NCBI RefSeq assembly: GCF_000719285.1
Contig: NZ_JOFS01000008.1
Span: 1 to 64,000, forward strand
Origin: Streptomyces bicolor
GTDB taxonomy: Bacteria; Actinomycetota; Actinomycetes; Streptomycetales; Streptomycetaceae
Reading direction: 5' to 3'
Length of the DNA: 64,000 bases
Shown here: piece after piece, positions 9,601 through 18,353 of the stretch
Position numbering within the stretch: the stretch's first letter is position 1
Layout of the letters: each line of letters begins with the position of its first letter
Notes under the pieces: generated by a model
The model's input: the letters and a program-made list of their open reading frames with translations, nothing else
Database searches by the model: none
What the model was told of the DNA's origin: nothing
Made by a program: the position numbers and the translations under genes

Positions 9601-12600
9601 GCCCACATCGTGACCGGGCGCCGCCCTGACTGATCCGCGGCACCGGCGACGACTTGGACCTGCACCGGATCCGCTGCGGAGAGCAACAGCGGCTCCACGA
9701 AGGCCAGTTCGGCAAGGCGTACGGCGCCGGCGGTACCGGCCGCGCAGAAGGCCAGCTCGGCGAAGAGCGCCGCGGGCGCCAGCACCCGGTCGCCGATGAC
9801 GTGGTCGGCGAGCCAGGGCTCGCGAGCGGTGGAGAGCACGCCGGTGTGCCGGATCCCGGGACCGTCGGCATCCGGCCGCGGCTCCCCCACCAGCGGGTGG
9901 CCGGCCGGAACTCGATGGCGGACGGCGTCCAGCCAGTAGCGCTGCCGCTGGAACGGGTACGTGGGCAGCGGGCGGCGGCGGGCCCCGCTGCCCGCGTACA
10001 CCGACGGCCAGTCCACCGGCACACCGTGCACGTGAAGGGCGGCCAGCGTCGTCAGAGTTCCGTCTGCGCCAAGGCACGATGCGAACAGCGCGCCCGCGTC
10101 CGGAGCGACGCACTCCTCGGCCGACACGGTGAGCGCGCGTGAGGGGCCGGCCTCGACGAACGCCGTCACGCCCGCGTCCGTCAACCGGCGCATCGCATCG
10201 GAGAAGCGGACCGTCTCACGGGCCTGCCGTACCCAGTGGTCGGCCGTGGCGAGCGCGTCCGACTCGGGGCGGCCGGTCAGCGTGGACACCACGGGGACGG
10301 ACGGGCGCCGGTAGGCCACCGATTCGGCGACCGCGCGGAACTCGGCCAGCATCGGATCCAGCAGCGGCGAATGGAAGGCGTGGCTCACCCGCAGCCGGGT
10401 GGCGGGGCGGCCGATGCGGGTGGCCAGCTCCGTCACCGCGTCCTCGTCGCCCGACAGCACGACCGACTCCGGCCCGTTGACCGCGGCCACCGCGACCCGG
10501 CCCGCCTCCCCGGACTCGTCGAGCAGGGGCCGTACTTCGGACAGCGGCGCCCGCACCGCGATCATCGCACCGCCGGCGGGCAGGGCGGCCATCAGACGGC
10601 CGCGCGCTGCCACCAGACGCACGGCGTCGGCCCGGGTGAGGACCCCGGCGATGTGTGCGGCGGCCAGCTCCCCGACCGAGTGGCCGACCAGGTAGTCCGG
10701 TCGTACGCCCCACTCGGACAGCAGCGTGTGCAGGGCGACCTCGAAGGCGAACAGCGCGGGCTGCGCGTAGTCGGTGCGGTCCAGCAGGCCGCCGTCCGGG
10801 GCGTCGATCACCTCCCGCAGCGGCCGGTCCAGCCACGGCGTGAACTCCTCGCACAGCTCGGTGAAGGCCTCGTCGAACACGGGGAAGGCGGCGGCCAGTT
10901 CGCGGCCCATTCCGGGCCGCTGCGCGCCCTGGCCGGAGCAGAGCAGCGCCATCCTCGGGTTGGCGCGCGCGGTGCCGCGGTGCAGCCCCGGGCTGTCGGC
11001 ACCGGCTGCCAGGTCGCGCAGTCCGGCGAGAAGGCCGGCGACGTCGGTGGCCATCACGGCCGCGCGGCGGGGCAGGGGCGCTCTGGTGGTCGCCAGGGAG
11101 TACGCAATGTCCAGCGCCGACTCGTCGCTCACGTCGGCCAGCGCGGCCGCCAGCCTCCCGCCGTGGGCGCGCAGACCGGCCTCGTCGCTGCCGCCGACCA
11201 GCCACGGGGCGACCGGCCAGGGGCGCCGGGCCACGGCCGTGTCATCGCCAGGGGACCCGGCGCCGCGCTCGGCACCGGCGTCGGCGTCCGACGGCTCCTC
11301 GATGATCACGTGTGCGTTGGTGCCACCGATGCCGAACGAGGAGATCGCCGCCCGGCGCGGCCTGTCCCGTTCTCGTTGCGGCCACGGCCGCTCCCGGTCG
11401 AGCAGCCGTACCGCCCCGGTGGACCAGTCGACGTGCGGCGACGGCTGGTCCGCGTACAGCGAGGCGGGCAGTACGCCGTGCCGCATCGCCTCGATCATCT
11501 TGATCACGCCCGCCACACCGGCCGCGGCCTGGGTGTGACCCAGGTTCGACTTGACCGACCCCAGCCACACCGGGTCGGCCGGATCGCGGTCCTGCCCGTA
11601 CGTGGCCAGCAGGGCGCCCGCCTCGATCGGGTCACCGAGCGCCGTGCCCGTACCGTGCCCCTCGACCACGTCCACGTCGGCGGCGCGCAGTCCGGCGTCG
11701 GCCAGCGCCAGGCGGATCAGTTCCCGCTGCGCCTCGCCGTTGGGGGCGGTCAGCCCGTTCGACGCGCCGTCGGAGTTCACCGCCGAGCCGCGCAGCACGG
11801 CCAGCACCGGATGGCCGTTGCGCCGCGCGTCCGACAGCTTCTCCAGCAGGACCAGGCCGACGCCCTCTCCCCACGCCGTACCGTCCGCGCCCGCCGCGAA
11901 CGACCGGCACCGGCCGTCCGGCGACAGCGCCCGCTGGCGGCTGAAGGCGATGAACGGCTGCGGGCTCGACAGCACCGTCACCCCGCCGGCCAGCGCCAGC
12001 GTGCAGTCCCCCGCCCGCAGGGCCGCGGCGGCCAGGTCCATCGCGACCAGCGAGGACGAACAGGCCGTGTCCACGGTCATGGTGGGGCCACGCAGCCCCA
12101 GGACGTAGGAGATCCGTCCGGACGCCACACTGCCCGCCGAGCCGATGCCGATGTGCGACTCCAGTTCATGCGGCGCCACCCCGCTGCCGTAGCCGGCGTG
12201 CATCAGGCCGACGAACACGCCGGTGCTGCTGCCGCGCAGCGACGGCGCCGGAATGCCCGCGCGTTCCAACGTTTCCCAGGCGACTTCCAGCAGCAGCCGT
12301 TGTTGCGGGTCCGTGGCCAGGGCCTCGCGCGGCGAGATGCCGAAGAACAGCGGGTCGAAGTCCGCCGCGTCGTGCAGGAAACCGCCACGGCGCGTGTACG
12401 TGGTACCGATCCGGTCGGGGTCGGGATCGTGCAGGGCGTCGATGTCCCAGCCGCGGTCGGTGGGGAACTCGCCGGTGGCGTCCACTCCGTCGGACACCAG
12501 CCGCCACAGTTCCTCAGGAGAGGTCACCGCGCCCGGGTAGCGGCAGCCGACGGCCACGACCGCCACCGGTTCGGCTGCCGGTCCGCGGCGCGCGAGTACC

Positions 12601-14432
12601 GTCACCGGGGCGTCGCCGTGCAGCCGGGCGTCGAGGTGGACCGCGACCGCGGCCGGGGTCGGATGGTCCCAGACCAGCGTGGCCGGCAGGCGCAGGCCGG
12701 TGCGCAGGCCGAGGCGGTGCCACAGCGTCATCGCGTCCATGGAGGTCAGGCCCAGATCGGCGAACGCCGTGCCGGGATCGGCGGCCGTCCCGCGGATCGC
12801 CGCGGTCTCCGCGCACACAAGGTCGGTCAGCGCGGCGCGCCGCTCGCCGGGTGTCCGGCCGGACAGCGCCGCGAGCGTCGGCTCGGGCGGGCGTTCGGCG
12901 AGCGCCTCACGCAGGACCGCCCGTCGCGGCTTGCCCCCGGCGGTGCGCGGAATCGCCGGCGTGAACAGGACCTCCTCCGGCACCTTGTGCGCGGACAGCA
13001 CCGCGGCGCAGGCCCGTAACAGACCGGCCGGGTCGAGCGTCCGTTCCGCCGGGACGACGAACGCCACCGGGACCTCGCCGAGCAGCGGATGGGGCCGCGC
13101 CACCACGGCCGCGTCGCGCACCCCTGGCAGGCCACGCAGCACTTGCTCGACCTCGGCCGGGTCGACGTTCTCGCCGCCGCGCACGATCCGGTCGTTCATC
13201 CGGCCGGTGACGCTCAGACAGCCGTGCTCACCGAACCGGCCCAGGTCGCCGGTGCGGTACCAGCCGTCGCGTACGGCATCGGCGGTCGCCTCGGGCCGGT
13301 TGTGGTAGCCCAGCATGACGCCGGGACCGCGCACCCAGATCTCCCCCTCCGCGCGGTCGGTGTCCCGGCCGGTGTCGGGATCGACGAGCCGGACCTCCAT
13401 GCCGGGGACGAGCGGTCCGCTGCTGCCGCGCACCCTCGGCCCGCGCAGGGTCTCCATGGCGATCTTGCCGCAGGTCTCGGTACTGCCGTAGCCGTCGAGG
13501 AGCGGGGCGCCGAACCGCGTCTCGACCTCTTCCCGCAGGTCCGGTCCGCTGGGCGCGCCCGCGGTGACGCAGAGCCGCAGCGAGGGCACCGCGCCGAGGC
13601 CGGCGTCGAGCAGCCGGCGGTAGGTGAGCGGCACACCGGCCAGCACGGTGGGTCCGAACTCGCCGATGAGCCGCACCAGTTCGGCCGGATCCGCCGCCGC
13701 GGTGATCCGCGCGCTCGCCCCGGCCACGGTTGTGCCCAGCACGCACAGCGAGTGGGCGTACGTGTGCGCCAGCGGCAACGGCCACAGCAGCCGGTCCGCC
13801 TCCGACAGTCCCAGTCGCGGCACATAGCAGGCGACCGGCGACCAGAGCGCGGACCGCTGACTCGACACCGCGCCACTGGGCGTCCCGGAAGTGCCGGACG
13901 TGTAGAGCAGCCATGCGGGCTCGTCCAGCCCGAGGTCGTCGCGCGGCGCGGGCGAGTGTTGCCCGGCGACGAGATCCTCGAAGCGGGTGACGTCGTCCTC
14001 GAAGCCGATGGCATCGTCGGGGACCGTGCCCTCGCCGGTCACCACCAGGCGCGGCCCGCGCCCGGCGGTCAGCCGAGCGATTCGCGGCAGCTGCCTGAGG
14101 TCGGTCACGAGCACGGACGGAGCGCAGTCGGCCAGCAGCGCCGCGAGCTCCGCGTCGGTGCCGCGCGTGCTCAGCGGCACTCCGACGGCGGCGGCCCGGA
14201 CCGTGGCGAGGAGACCCTCGACCAGTTCCACGCCGTTGTCCAGGCAGAACGCCACCCGCTCACCGCGACCGACACCGAGCCCACCCGCCAACCGGGCGGT
14301 CCGGCGCTCCAGTTCGGCCCAGCTCACCCCGCGCCGGTCGTCGGCGAACGCGACCTTCCCGCCCTGGCGTTCCGCGTTCTCGGCGAGCAACTCCGGCACG
14401 GGCCGGACCATCCCCGCTTGCACTGCCCCCAT
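6603..14432 (-). CDS. Type I polyketide synthase: ligase-ACP-KS-AT-DH-KR-ACP-TE
   Basis: A 2609-aa megasynthase. Domains in order: acyl-AMP ligase (about 20-515; YGSTE, YRTGDLG, and GGK near its end), ACP (Ser564 in LGLTSMDAM), KS (about 635-1060; Cys791 in TACSSS, EGHGTGT, KSNLGH), AT (about 1160-1440; Ser1252 in GHSVGE, HAFH indicating malonyl-CoA), DH (His1544), KR (Tyr2076 in QANYAAAN, GGTGALA), ACP (Ser2251 in GFDS), TE (Cys2459 in GYCAGG, His2581). A free carboxylic acid is presumably loaded on ACP1, extended with malonate, reduced to an alkene and released. The frame is open to 14996, but the ATG at 14432 has GGAGG just upstream and starts the ligase. Oddities: the ligase P-loop reads SGTSGTPSG with Ser in place of the usual Lys; the DH motif is HxxxDxxxxP rather than HxxxGxxxxP; the TE nucleophile is Cys. 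Leu472 is a TTA codon. It could act once or iteratively. Confidence 0.93.
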   Translation of the reverse strand: MGAVQAGMVRPVPELLAENAERQGGKVAFADDRRGVSWAELERRTARLAGGLGVGRGERVAFCLDNGVELVEGLLATVRAAAVGVPLSTRGTDAELAALLADCAPSVLVTDLRQLPRIARLTAGRGPRLVVTGEGTVPDDAIGFEDDVTRFEDLVAGQHSPAPRDDLGLDEPAWLLYTSGTSGTPSGAVSSQRSALWSPVACYVPRLGLSEADRLLWPLPLAHTYAHSLCVLGTTVAGASARITAAADPAELVRLIGEFGPTVLAGVPLTYRRLLDAGLGAVPSLRLCVTAGAPSGPDLREEVETRFGAPLLDGYGSTETCGKIAMETLRGPRVRGSSGPLVPGMEVRLVDPDTGRDTDRAEGEIWVRGPGVMLGYHNRPEATADAVRDGWYRTGDLGRFGEHGCLSVTGRMNDRIVRGGENVDPAEVEQVLRGLPGVRDAAVVARPHPLLGEVPVAFVVPAERTLDPAGLLRACAAVLSAHKVPEEVLFTPAIPRTAGGKPRRAVLREALAERPPEPTLAALSGRTPGERRAALTDLVCAETAAIRGTAADPGTAFADLGLTSMDAMTLWHRLGLRTGLRLPATLVWDHPTPAAVAVHLDARLHGDAPVTVLARRGPAAEPVAVVAVGCRYPGAVTSPEELWRLVSDGVDATGEFPTDRGWDIDALHDPDPDRIGTTYTRRGGFLHDAADFDPLFFGISPREALATDPQQRLLLEVAWETLERAGIPAPSLRGSSTGVFVGLMHAGYGSGVAPHELESHIGIGSAGSVASGRISYVLGLRGPTMTVDTACSSSLVAMDLAAAALRAGDCTLALAGGVTVLSSPQPFIAFSRQRALSPDGRCRSFAAGADGTAWGEGVGLVLLEKLSDARRNGHPVLAVLRGSAVNSDGASNGLTAPNGEAQRELIRLALADAGLRAADVDVVEGHGTGTALGDPIEAGALLATYGQDRDPADPVWLGSVKSNLGHTQAAAGVAGVIKMIEAMRHGVLPASLYADQPSPHVDWSTGAVRLLDRERPWPQRERDRPRRAAISSFGIGGTNAHVIIEEPSDADAGAERGAGSPGDDTAVARRPWPVAPWLVGGSDEAGLRAHGGRLAAALADVSDESALDIAYSLATTRAPLPRRAAVMATDVAGLLAGLRDLAAGADSPGLHRGTARANPRMALLCSGQGAQRPGMGRELAAAFPVFDEAFTELCEEFTPWLDRPLREVIDAPDGGLLDRTDYAQPALFAFEVALHTLLSEWGVRPDYLVGHSVGELAAAHIAGVLTRADAVRLVAARGRLMAALPAGGAMIAVRAPLSEVRPLLDESGEAGRVAVAAVNGPESVVLSGDEDAVTELATRIGRPATRLRVSHAFHSPLLDPMLAEFRAVAESVAYRRPSVPVVSTLTGRPESDALATADHWVRQARETVRFSDAMRRLTDAGVTAFVEAGPSRALTVSAEECVAPDAGALFASCLGADGTLTTLAALHVHGVPVDWPSVYAGSGARRRPLPTYPFQRQRYWLDAVRHRVPAGHPLVGEPRPDADGPGIRHTGVLSTAREPWLADHVIGDRVLAPAALFAELAFCAAGTAGAVRLAELAFVEPLLLSAADPVQVQVVAGAADQSGRRPVTMWARTADTTGPWTRHATATTAPPGAPPAPEPGAWPPEGAEEIPVDYARLSAYGHHYGPAFRGVTGLWRRDTELFAELTLPPREAAAAGSYVLHPALLDAALHAALLAEQPDAPRAPLACTGVTVYATGATAARAHLRRLGPEELRVTLTDMTGRPLAAVESVITRPLPEPPAPGARPYRPAWRAATPAGDMDTAHELLDVAHLSAALPDGADLPGRVRELVTAVLERVREWTSHAKPGRLLVLTHNATGEDPDLAEAAVAGLVRSAQSEHPGRIVLVDRRGGPASSAALDAALRTGEPQVALRDGVVLVPRLTTADPPSAAAPALDPEGTVLITGGTGALAASLARYLVAEQGARHLVLAGRSGRMPAWAAELPAKVRVVACDVSDRTAVDALVGGCRPALTAVFHLAGVVADGVVDGMTPQRVASVLAPKADGAWHLHEATGGLDLSAFVLYSSAAGVLGRPGQANYAAANGFLDALARHRVARGLPAQALAWGPWATEDDDGMAGRVAPHRLSGGGVGTVTEREGIDLLDTALRTPEPVLVPIPLDPTNAGGPTAPPVLADLLPARSAWAGRPAAAAPPIQQMPIQQTPGGWRDRLAAVPAQRRETELAELIRAELAAVLGFPDAASFPTDREFTELGFDSLTAVQVRNRLSAFTRVRLAPTVVLEHPTLPALAAHVHAALRDAGGLPRTGTEAEDRSAGESDSEDRTAGESGPQDGTPPSPYRFSTVYHRVLREQGPFEAMALRHFASYALPSFSTADHARYAVAPARLAHGDGVALAYFPDYLTSSQRLPGGLAKQFDGERDLFLLEHPGLGTHRAVPDSVATLVRAHAGTVRDLFTGRPVVLVGYCAGGAVAHAVARHLAADGQSPAGVVLLDSHVGVLRRDDARGLALMAAAAALPDDVVDEFDDSLLMVGGGYARVMEQWRPEPSPVPTLLLCGRPTAQMRRIDPERDWQPHWPLPHDSADVPGDHYSVVHHDAATTAAAIRGWLTARESGGAE

Positions 14433-15010
14433 CAAGCCTCCTGCCGGTTCGGCGTCCGTACCGTGAGGGACGCGTGAGTGAGACAGAGCCGTTGCCCTTG
14501 CCGCCAAATGCCGTGGCCACCATACGAATTCGCGGCTTCCGGCGTTCAGCCTCTGGGGCAACTCTCCGCAGCCGTGTGTCCACCCGGATTCCAGTACGAG
14601 GGCAAGGAGCTCATTCGACCCTCGGTCCGAGCCGCCCGTGGTCGTCGTCCTCCCCGTCGGTGGAATCACGAGGGTCGCTGCTCCAGTCCTGGAGCAGCGA
14701 TCGGGGCCAGGCGCCGAACAGCAGCGTGAGTCCCATGCGGATGACAGTAACTCGCCTGTGACGCCCAGCGATTCACCGTCCAGGACGTCCGACGGGAAGA
14801 ACGGGCAGGACAAGAAGGAAAACGGGTTCCAAGGGCGGCGAGTACCCCACGAACGGCGACAAGGCGGAGGGAGGCAGCGCGAGCGCAACGCCACCAACAC
14901 GATCAACGGCTCGTGCTCGGGCGACGAGATCTGCATCACCGTGCGCCCGGCCAAAAGTACGACGCCTCCGCCTGGGCGGAGACCCTGGTGCGACACAGAT
15001 CCCTACCAGG
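14433..15010. other. Non-coding upstream region of the PKS gene; no convincing gene
   Basis: About 580 bases before the PKS start. It should contain the PKS promoter, but I could not pick out one convincing -35/-10 pair. Several frames are open by composition, including one at 14638-15054, but none has a recognisable domain or a good ribosome site. The stretch around 14880-14950 has an unusually coherent translation in one frame (NTINGSCSGDEICITVRPA) that might be the relic of a small cysteine-containing secreted protein. Confidence 0.4.
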
Positions 15011-15290
15011 GCCTGTTCCAGATTCGGATCATTGGTTTGAGGATTCGCCGGTAGCGGGCAGCCGGCCTGGTAGTTGTCGGGGATGGCGCGAGGTGATCTC
15101 TCGGATGCCGAGTGGGAGTTGGTCGAGCCGGGCCGCCGCCCACAGGAAGAAGGGTTCTCGCGGCGGCCACTCGGCCGGTCACGATCTGGACCTGTACAAG
15201 TACCGCAACAGCGTCCTCGCGGCTCCCACCGACGCGGTGCCGTGATCTGGATCCGCAGCCTCCGACGAAGGTGATCCCTGGAACAGAGCT
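15008..15290 (+). mobile_element. Deleted IS5-type insertion-sequence remnant
   Basis: A frame from about 15083 reads MARGDLSDAEWELVEP, the standard N-terminus of IS5-group transposases in Streptomyces. About 60 bp later, in another frame (around 15177-15208), comes DLDLYKYRNSVL, which resembles the DLDLYKYRN stretch near the C-terminus of the same transposases. The several hundred bases between these points, including the catalytic core, are missing. Short inverted ends flank it: CTGTTCCAG at 15013-15021 and CTGGAACAG at 15278-15286. It cannot transpose by itself; with both ends kept it has the form of a MITE-like derivative of about 280 bp. Confidence 0.7.
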
Positions 15291-15398
15291 TAGATGGATC
15301 GGCTGTCGACTCCCGCAGCGGCGAGCTGCCTCGGCAATTCTCGGCCACGCGGTCCGCCGAGCTTTACCGGCCCACCGCGACGCGGCCCGCCAGTAGGA

Positions 15399-16592
15399 CT
15401 ACCCAGTCGAGTCACTGAGTGACGGTCCCGTCCGGCGGACCGCCAAGAGTGCGGCGCCGATGTCCGCCGCCGCTCGCGGATCGGACAGGGAGCGGCCCAC
15501 CAGTTCCTCGACGCGGCGCAGCCGGTAGCGGACGGTGTTGGGGTGGACGAACAGACTCCGCGCCGCGTCCGTGGCGGAGCCGGCGGCGGCGTACCAGTGC
15601 TCCAGGGTGTCCAGGAGGCGGGCACGCTCCACGGCCGGGAGGTCGAGCAGGGGCTGGAGGACCACCTCCACGAGGTGTGCCGCCTCGGCCGGGGCGGCGG
15701 CGAGGACCATGGCCAGCGGGCTGTCGTCGAACCGCGCGACGCCGGGGGCGGCGCCCTGAAGGCCGGCCAGAGCCAGCCGGGCGAAGCGCAGAGCCCGCGG
15801 GGTGTCCCGCAACGAGTGGAAGCACGGGCTGACACCTACGCGGGCGCCGGCCCGGCGCAGGATGCGCAGACAGGTGCTCTCCGTGCTCTCCGCCGTCGCC
15901 GTGGGCAGGGCGGCCAGACCGATCTGCTGGTCGGGCAGCAGCCGCCAGGCGAAGTGGACCTGGGCCTGCCGCAGCGCCGCTTCCGTGCCCGCCAGCGGCT
16001 CCTCGCCGGGAGCGTCGGCCGCCGCCGCGACGACCACGTAGGGTCCGCGGTCGGGCAGACCCAGCTCGCGGGCTGCTTCCCACAGCGTGCGGTCGGCGAT
16101 GACGCCGGCGAACAGCGCCTCCACCAGTGCCGAGCGGCGCGCCTGACGCCGCGAGGTCAGCTCGGCGGTCGTCTCCCGGTAGGCCGCTGCCACCGCCTCC
16201 GCGTAGCGGCCGAACAGGGCCCAGATCTCCGCGGACTGGGAGACCAGTTGGGCGTCGGTGACCTCGGGATGGGTGCGTGCCTCGGCGAGGATGTCCGTCC
16301 ACAGGAGTTCGAAGCCGATCCGGTACGCGTGCAGGGTGTCCGCCAGCGGCACGCCCTGCTCGGCGCGGATGCGGCCGGTCTCCCGGGCCGGGCTCGGATC
16401 CTGCGCGCCCGCGCGGCCGAGCTGTTCCAGGAGCAGGTCCGCGTTGGCGGTGCACGAGCGGCGCAGCGAGTCGAAGGGGATCAGCGACTCGTCCTGGTAG
16501 GCGTCGACGTCCGAGCGGATGCGCTGCGCCATCCGCTCACCGAGTTCCGGCAGCCTGGCGTGGAGCGCCGAGACCACCCCGGAGATGTCCAT
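15399..16592 (-). CDS. PucR-family transcriptional regulator
   Basis: This 397-aa regulator has a C-terminal PucR/CdaR helix-turn-helix (about residues 325-385: LLDTLEHWYAA, SLFVHPNTVRYRLRRVEELVG). The middle part carries a GGDEF-like fold region (VGVSPCFHSLRDTPRALRFARLAL), and the N-terminal 150 residues are helical with the RsbT/sensor-type character of this family. PucR proteins control catabolic genes in response to their substrates. It is divergent from an acyl-CoA ligase gene at 16742, which is its likely target; the 149-bp gap would hold both promoters. The ATG at 16592 begins the conserved domain arrangement. Confidence 0.87.
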   Translation of the reverse strand: MDISGVVSALHARLPELGERMAQRIRSDVDAYQDESLIPFDSLRRSCTANADLLLEQLGRAGAQDPSPARETGRIRAEQGVPLADTLHAYRIGFELLWTDILAEARTHPEVTDAQLVSQSAEIWALFGRYAEAVAAAYRETTAELTSRRQARRSALVEALFAGVIADRTLWEAARELGLPDRGPYVVVAAAADAPGEEPLAGTEAALRQAQVHFAWRLLPDQQIGLAALPTATAESTESTCLRILRRAGARVGVSPCFHSLRDTPRALRFARLALAGLQGAAPGVARFDDSPLAMVLAAAPAEAAHLVEVVLQPLLDLPAVERARLLDTLEHWYAAAGSATDAARSLFVHPNTVRYRLRRVEELVGRSLSDPRAAADIGAALLAVRRTGPSLSDSTG

Positions 16593-16741
16593 TCTCGCAG
16601 CTTAACGCCCCTGTTTTGTTCTCGGGAACAATCCTGGAGCGCAGACGCTGTCATAGAGCACATAGGCCGTCGCCACGCCCATCTGCACGATGTCGTCAAC
16701 GTGAACGGCGGATTTCGACGGCGACATTCGTGGAGGCGGTC

Positions 16742-18229
16742 ATGGCCAATTTGGCTTCATTCCTGGTGGAGACGGCGCAGCGGCAGCCGGAACGCCCCGC
16801 GCTGCGCTTGGGGGACCAGGTCATCAGCTATGCGCAGCTCGACGAGCGCAGCGCCCGCGCCGCCGCCCTGCTGCGCGCCGAGGGAGTACGGCCGGGAGAC
16901 CGGGTCGCTGTGATGCTGCCCAACGTTGTCGAGTTCGTCGTCCTGTACTACGGCGTGCTGCGCGCCGGGGCGGTCGTCGTACCGCTGAACCCGTTGCTGA
17001 AGACCCGGGAGACCGAGTACCACCTGCGTGACTCGGGGGCGCGGATGCTCTTCGAGTGGCATCAGGCGCCGGGCGAGGGCGCGCAGGGCGCTGCCGCCGC
17101 CGACGTGCGGCACATGGCCGTCGAGCCGGCCGCCTTCGCGGGTCTGCTGGCCGGTCACGAGCCGCTGGCGGAGGTGAGCGAGCCGGGCGGCGAGGACGTG
17201 GCCGTGCTGCTGTATACCTCCGGCACCACCGGCCGCCCCAAGGGCGCCACGCTCACCCACACCGGGCTGCGGCACAACACCGACGTCAACGCGGTCCACG
17301 TACAGCGGATGACGGCCGACGACGTGGTCGTGGGCTGTCTGCCGCTGTTCCACATCTTCGGCCAGATCTGCACGATGAGCGTGACCGTCCGTGCCGGTGC
17401 CTCGCTCACCCTGATCCCCCGCTTCGACCCGCAGGCCGTCCTGGACGCCATCGCCCGCGACGGGGCGACGATCTTCGAGGGCGTACCGACCATGTATGCC
17501 GCGCTGCTCCAGCACCCGTCGGAGGCCGACGTCTCCACGCTGCGGATGTGCGTCTCCGGCGGGGCCTCGCTGCCGGTGGAGATCCTGCACGGCTTCGAGC
17601 GGCGCTTCGGCTGCGTCGTATTGGAAGGCTTCGGCATGTCCGAGACCAGTCCGGTCGTCACCTTCAACCACCCCGACCGGCCCCGCAAGGCGGGCTCCAT
17701 CGGTACGCCGATCAAGGACGTGGAGGTGCGGCTCCTCGACGACAAGGGCCAGGACGTGGCTCCCGGCGAGATCGGTGAACTGGCCGTGCGCGGGCCGAAC
17801 GTGATGAAGGGGTACTGGAACCGCCCGGAGGAGACGGCGGCCACCATCCCGGACGGCTGGCTGCGCAGCGGCGACCTCGCGCGCCAGGATGAGGACGGCT
17901 ATCTGTACATCGTCGACCGCAAGAAGGACATGATCATCCGCGGCGGCTACAACGTCTACCCGCGCGAGATCGAGGAGGTGCTCCACGAGCACCCGGCCGT
18001 TGCACTGGCCGCGGTGGTGGGCGTGGCGGACGCGCATCTGGGCGAGGAGATCGCGGCCGCGGTGGTGCTGCGCCCGAAGGCGCAGGCCACGCCCGACGAG
18101 CTGAGGCAGTTCGTCAAGGACCGCGTGGCGGCGTACAAGTACCCGCGCCGGGTGTGGCTGGTGGACACACTGCCGACCGGCCCCAGCGGCAAGATCCTCA
18201 AGAGAGAGATCAGCGCGCCGGCCGGGTGA
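16742..18229 (+). CDS. Long-chain fatty-acid-CoA ligase (FadD-like AMP-binding enzyme)
   Basis: This 495-aa ANL-superfamily enzyme activates a carboxylic acid to the acyl-adenylate and then to the CoA thioester. Core motifs: LLYTSGTTGRPKGA (P-loop with Lys), GFGMSETSP, WLRSGDLA, KDMIIRGGYNVYPREIEEVL and the C-terminal catalytic-Lys motif PTGPSGKILKRE. The open frame starts at 16277, but the ATG at 16742 is preceded by GGAGG and matches the family N-terminus MANLASFLVETAQRQPERPAL. It is divergent from the PucR gene and monocistronic as far as can be seen. A medium-chain or aromatic substrate cannot be excluded. Confidence 0.9.
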   Translation: MANLASFLVETAQRQPERPALRLGDQVISYAQLDERSARAAALLRAEGVRPGDRVAVMLPNVVEFVVLYYGVLRAGAVVVPLNPLLKTRETEYHLRDSGARMLFEWHQAPGEGAQGAAAADVRHMAVEPAAFAGLLAGHEPLAEVSEPGGEDVAVLLYTSGTTGRPKGATLTHTGLRHNTDVNAVHVQRMTADDVVVGCLPLFHIFGQICTMSVTVRAGASLTLIPRFDPQAVLDAIARDGATIFEGVPTMYAALLQHPSEADVSTLRMCVSGGASLPVEILHGFERRFGCVVLEGFGMSETSPVVTFNHPDRPRKAGSIGTPIKDVEVRLLDDKGQDVAPGEIGELAVRGPNVMKGYWNRPEETAATIPDGWLRSGDLARQDEDGYLYIVDRKKDMIIRGGYNVYPREIEEVLHEHPAVALAAVVGVADAHLGEEIAAAVVLRPKAQATPDELRQFVKDRVAAYKYPRRVWLVDTLPTGPSGKILKREISAPAG

Positions 18230-18291
18230 GGTCGATGGGGTGGAGTCGCCGGGGGACGCGTAGCAACACCGACGTTCCCTGATACTTGAGC

Positions 18292-18353
18292 GCCCCCGCA
18301 CCCGGGGGGCCTCGCGCCGAGGATGCTCCCGGGGGCCTCGTCCCGAGGATGCT
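18292..18353. repeat. GC-rich hairpin with two tandem 23-base repeats; possible terminator
   Basis: GCCCCC (18292-18297) can pair with GGGGGC (18305-18310). Two near-identical 23-base units follow, GGGGGCCTCG-NN-CCGAGGATGCT at 18305-18327 and 18331-18353, each able to form a CCTCG/CGAGG stem. The block lies about 60 bases after the acyl-CoA ligase stop and before a convergent MarR gene. The rest of this 366-base gap (18354-18595) holds no recognisable gene. Confidence 0.55.

Noticed and set aside
10236..13019. Long plus-strand frame (927 aa) opposite the PKS
   Set aside because: Low-complexity Arg/Gly/His-rich translation, antisense to conserved KS and AT domains.
14433..14996. N-terminal extension of the large PKS to 14996
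   Set aside because: The extra 188 residues have no domain character, while the ATG at 14432 has a strong GGAGG site and begins the ligase domain.
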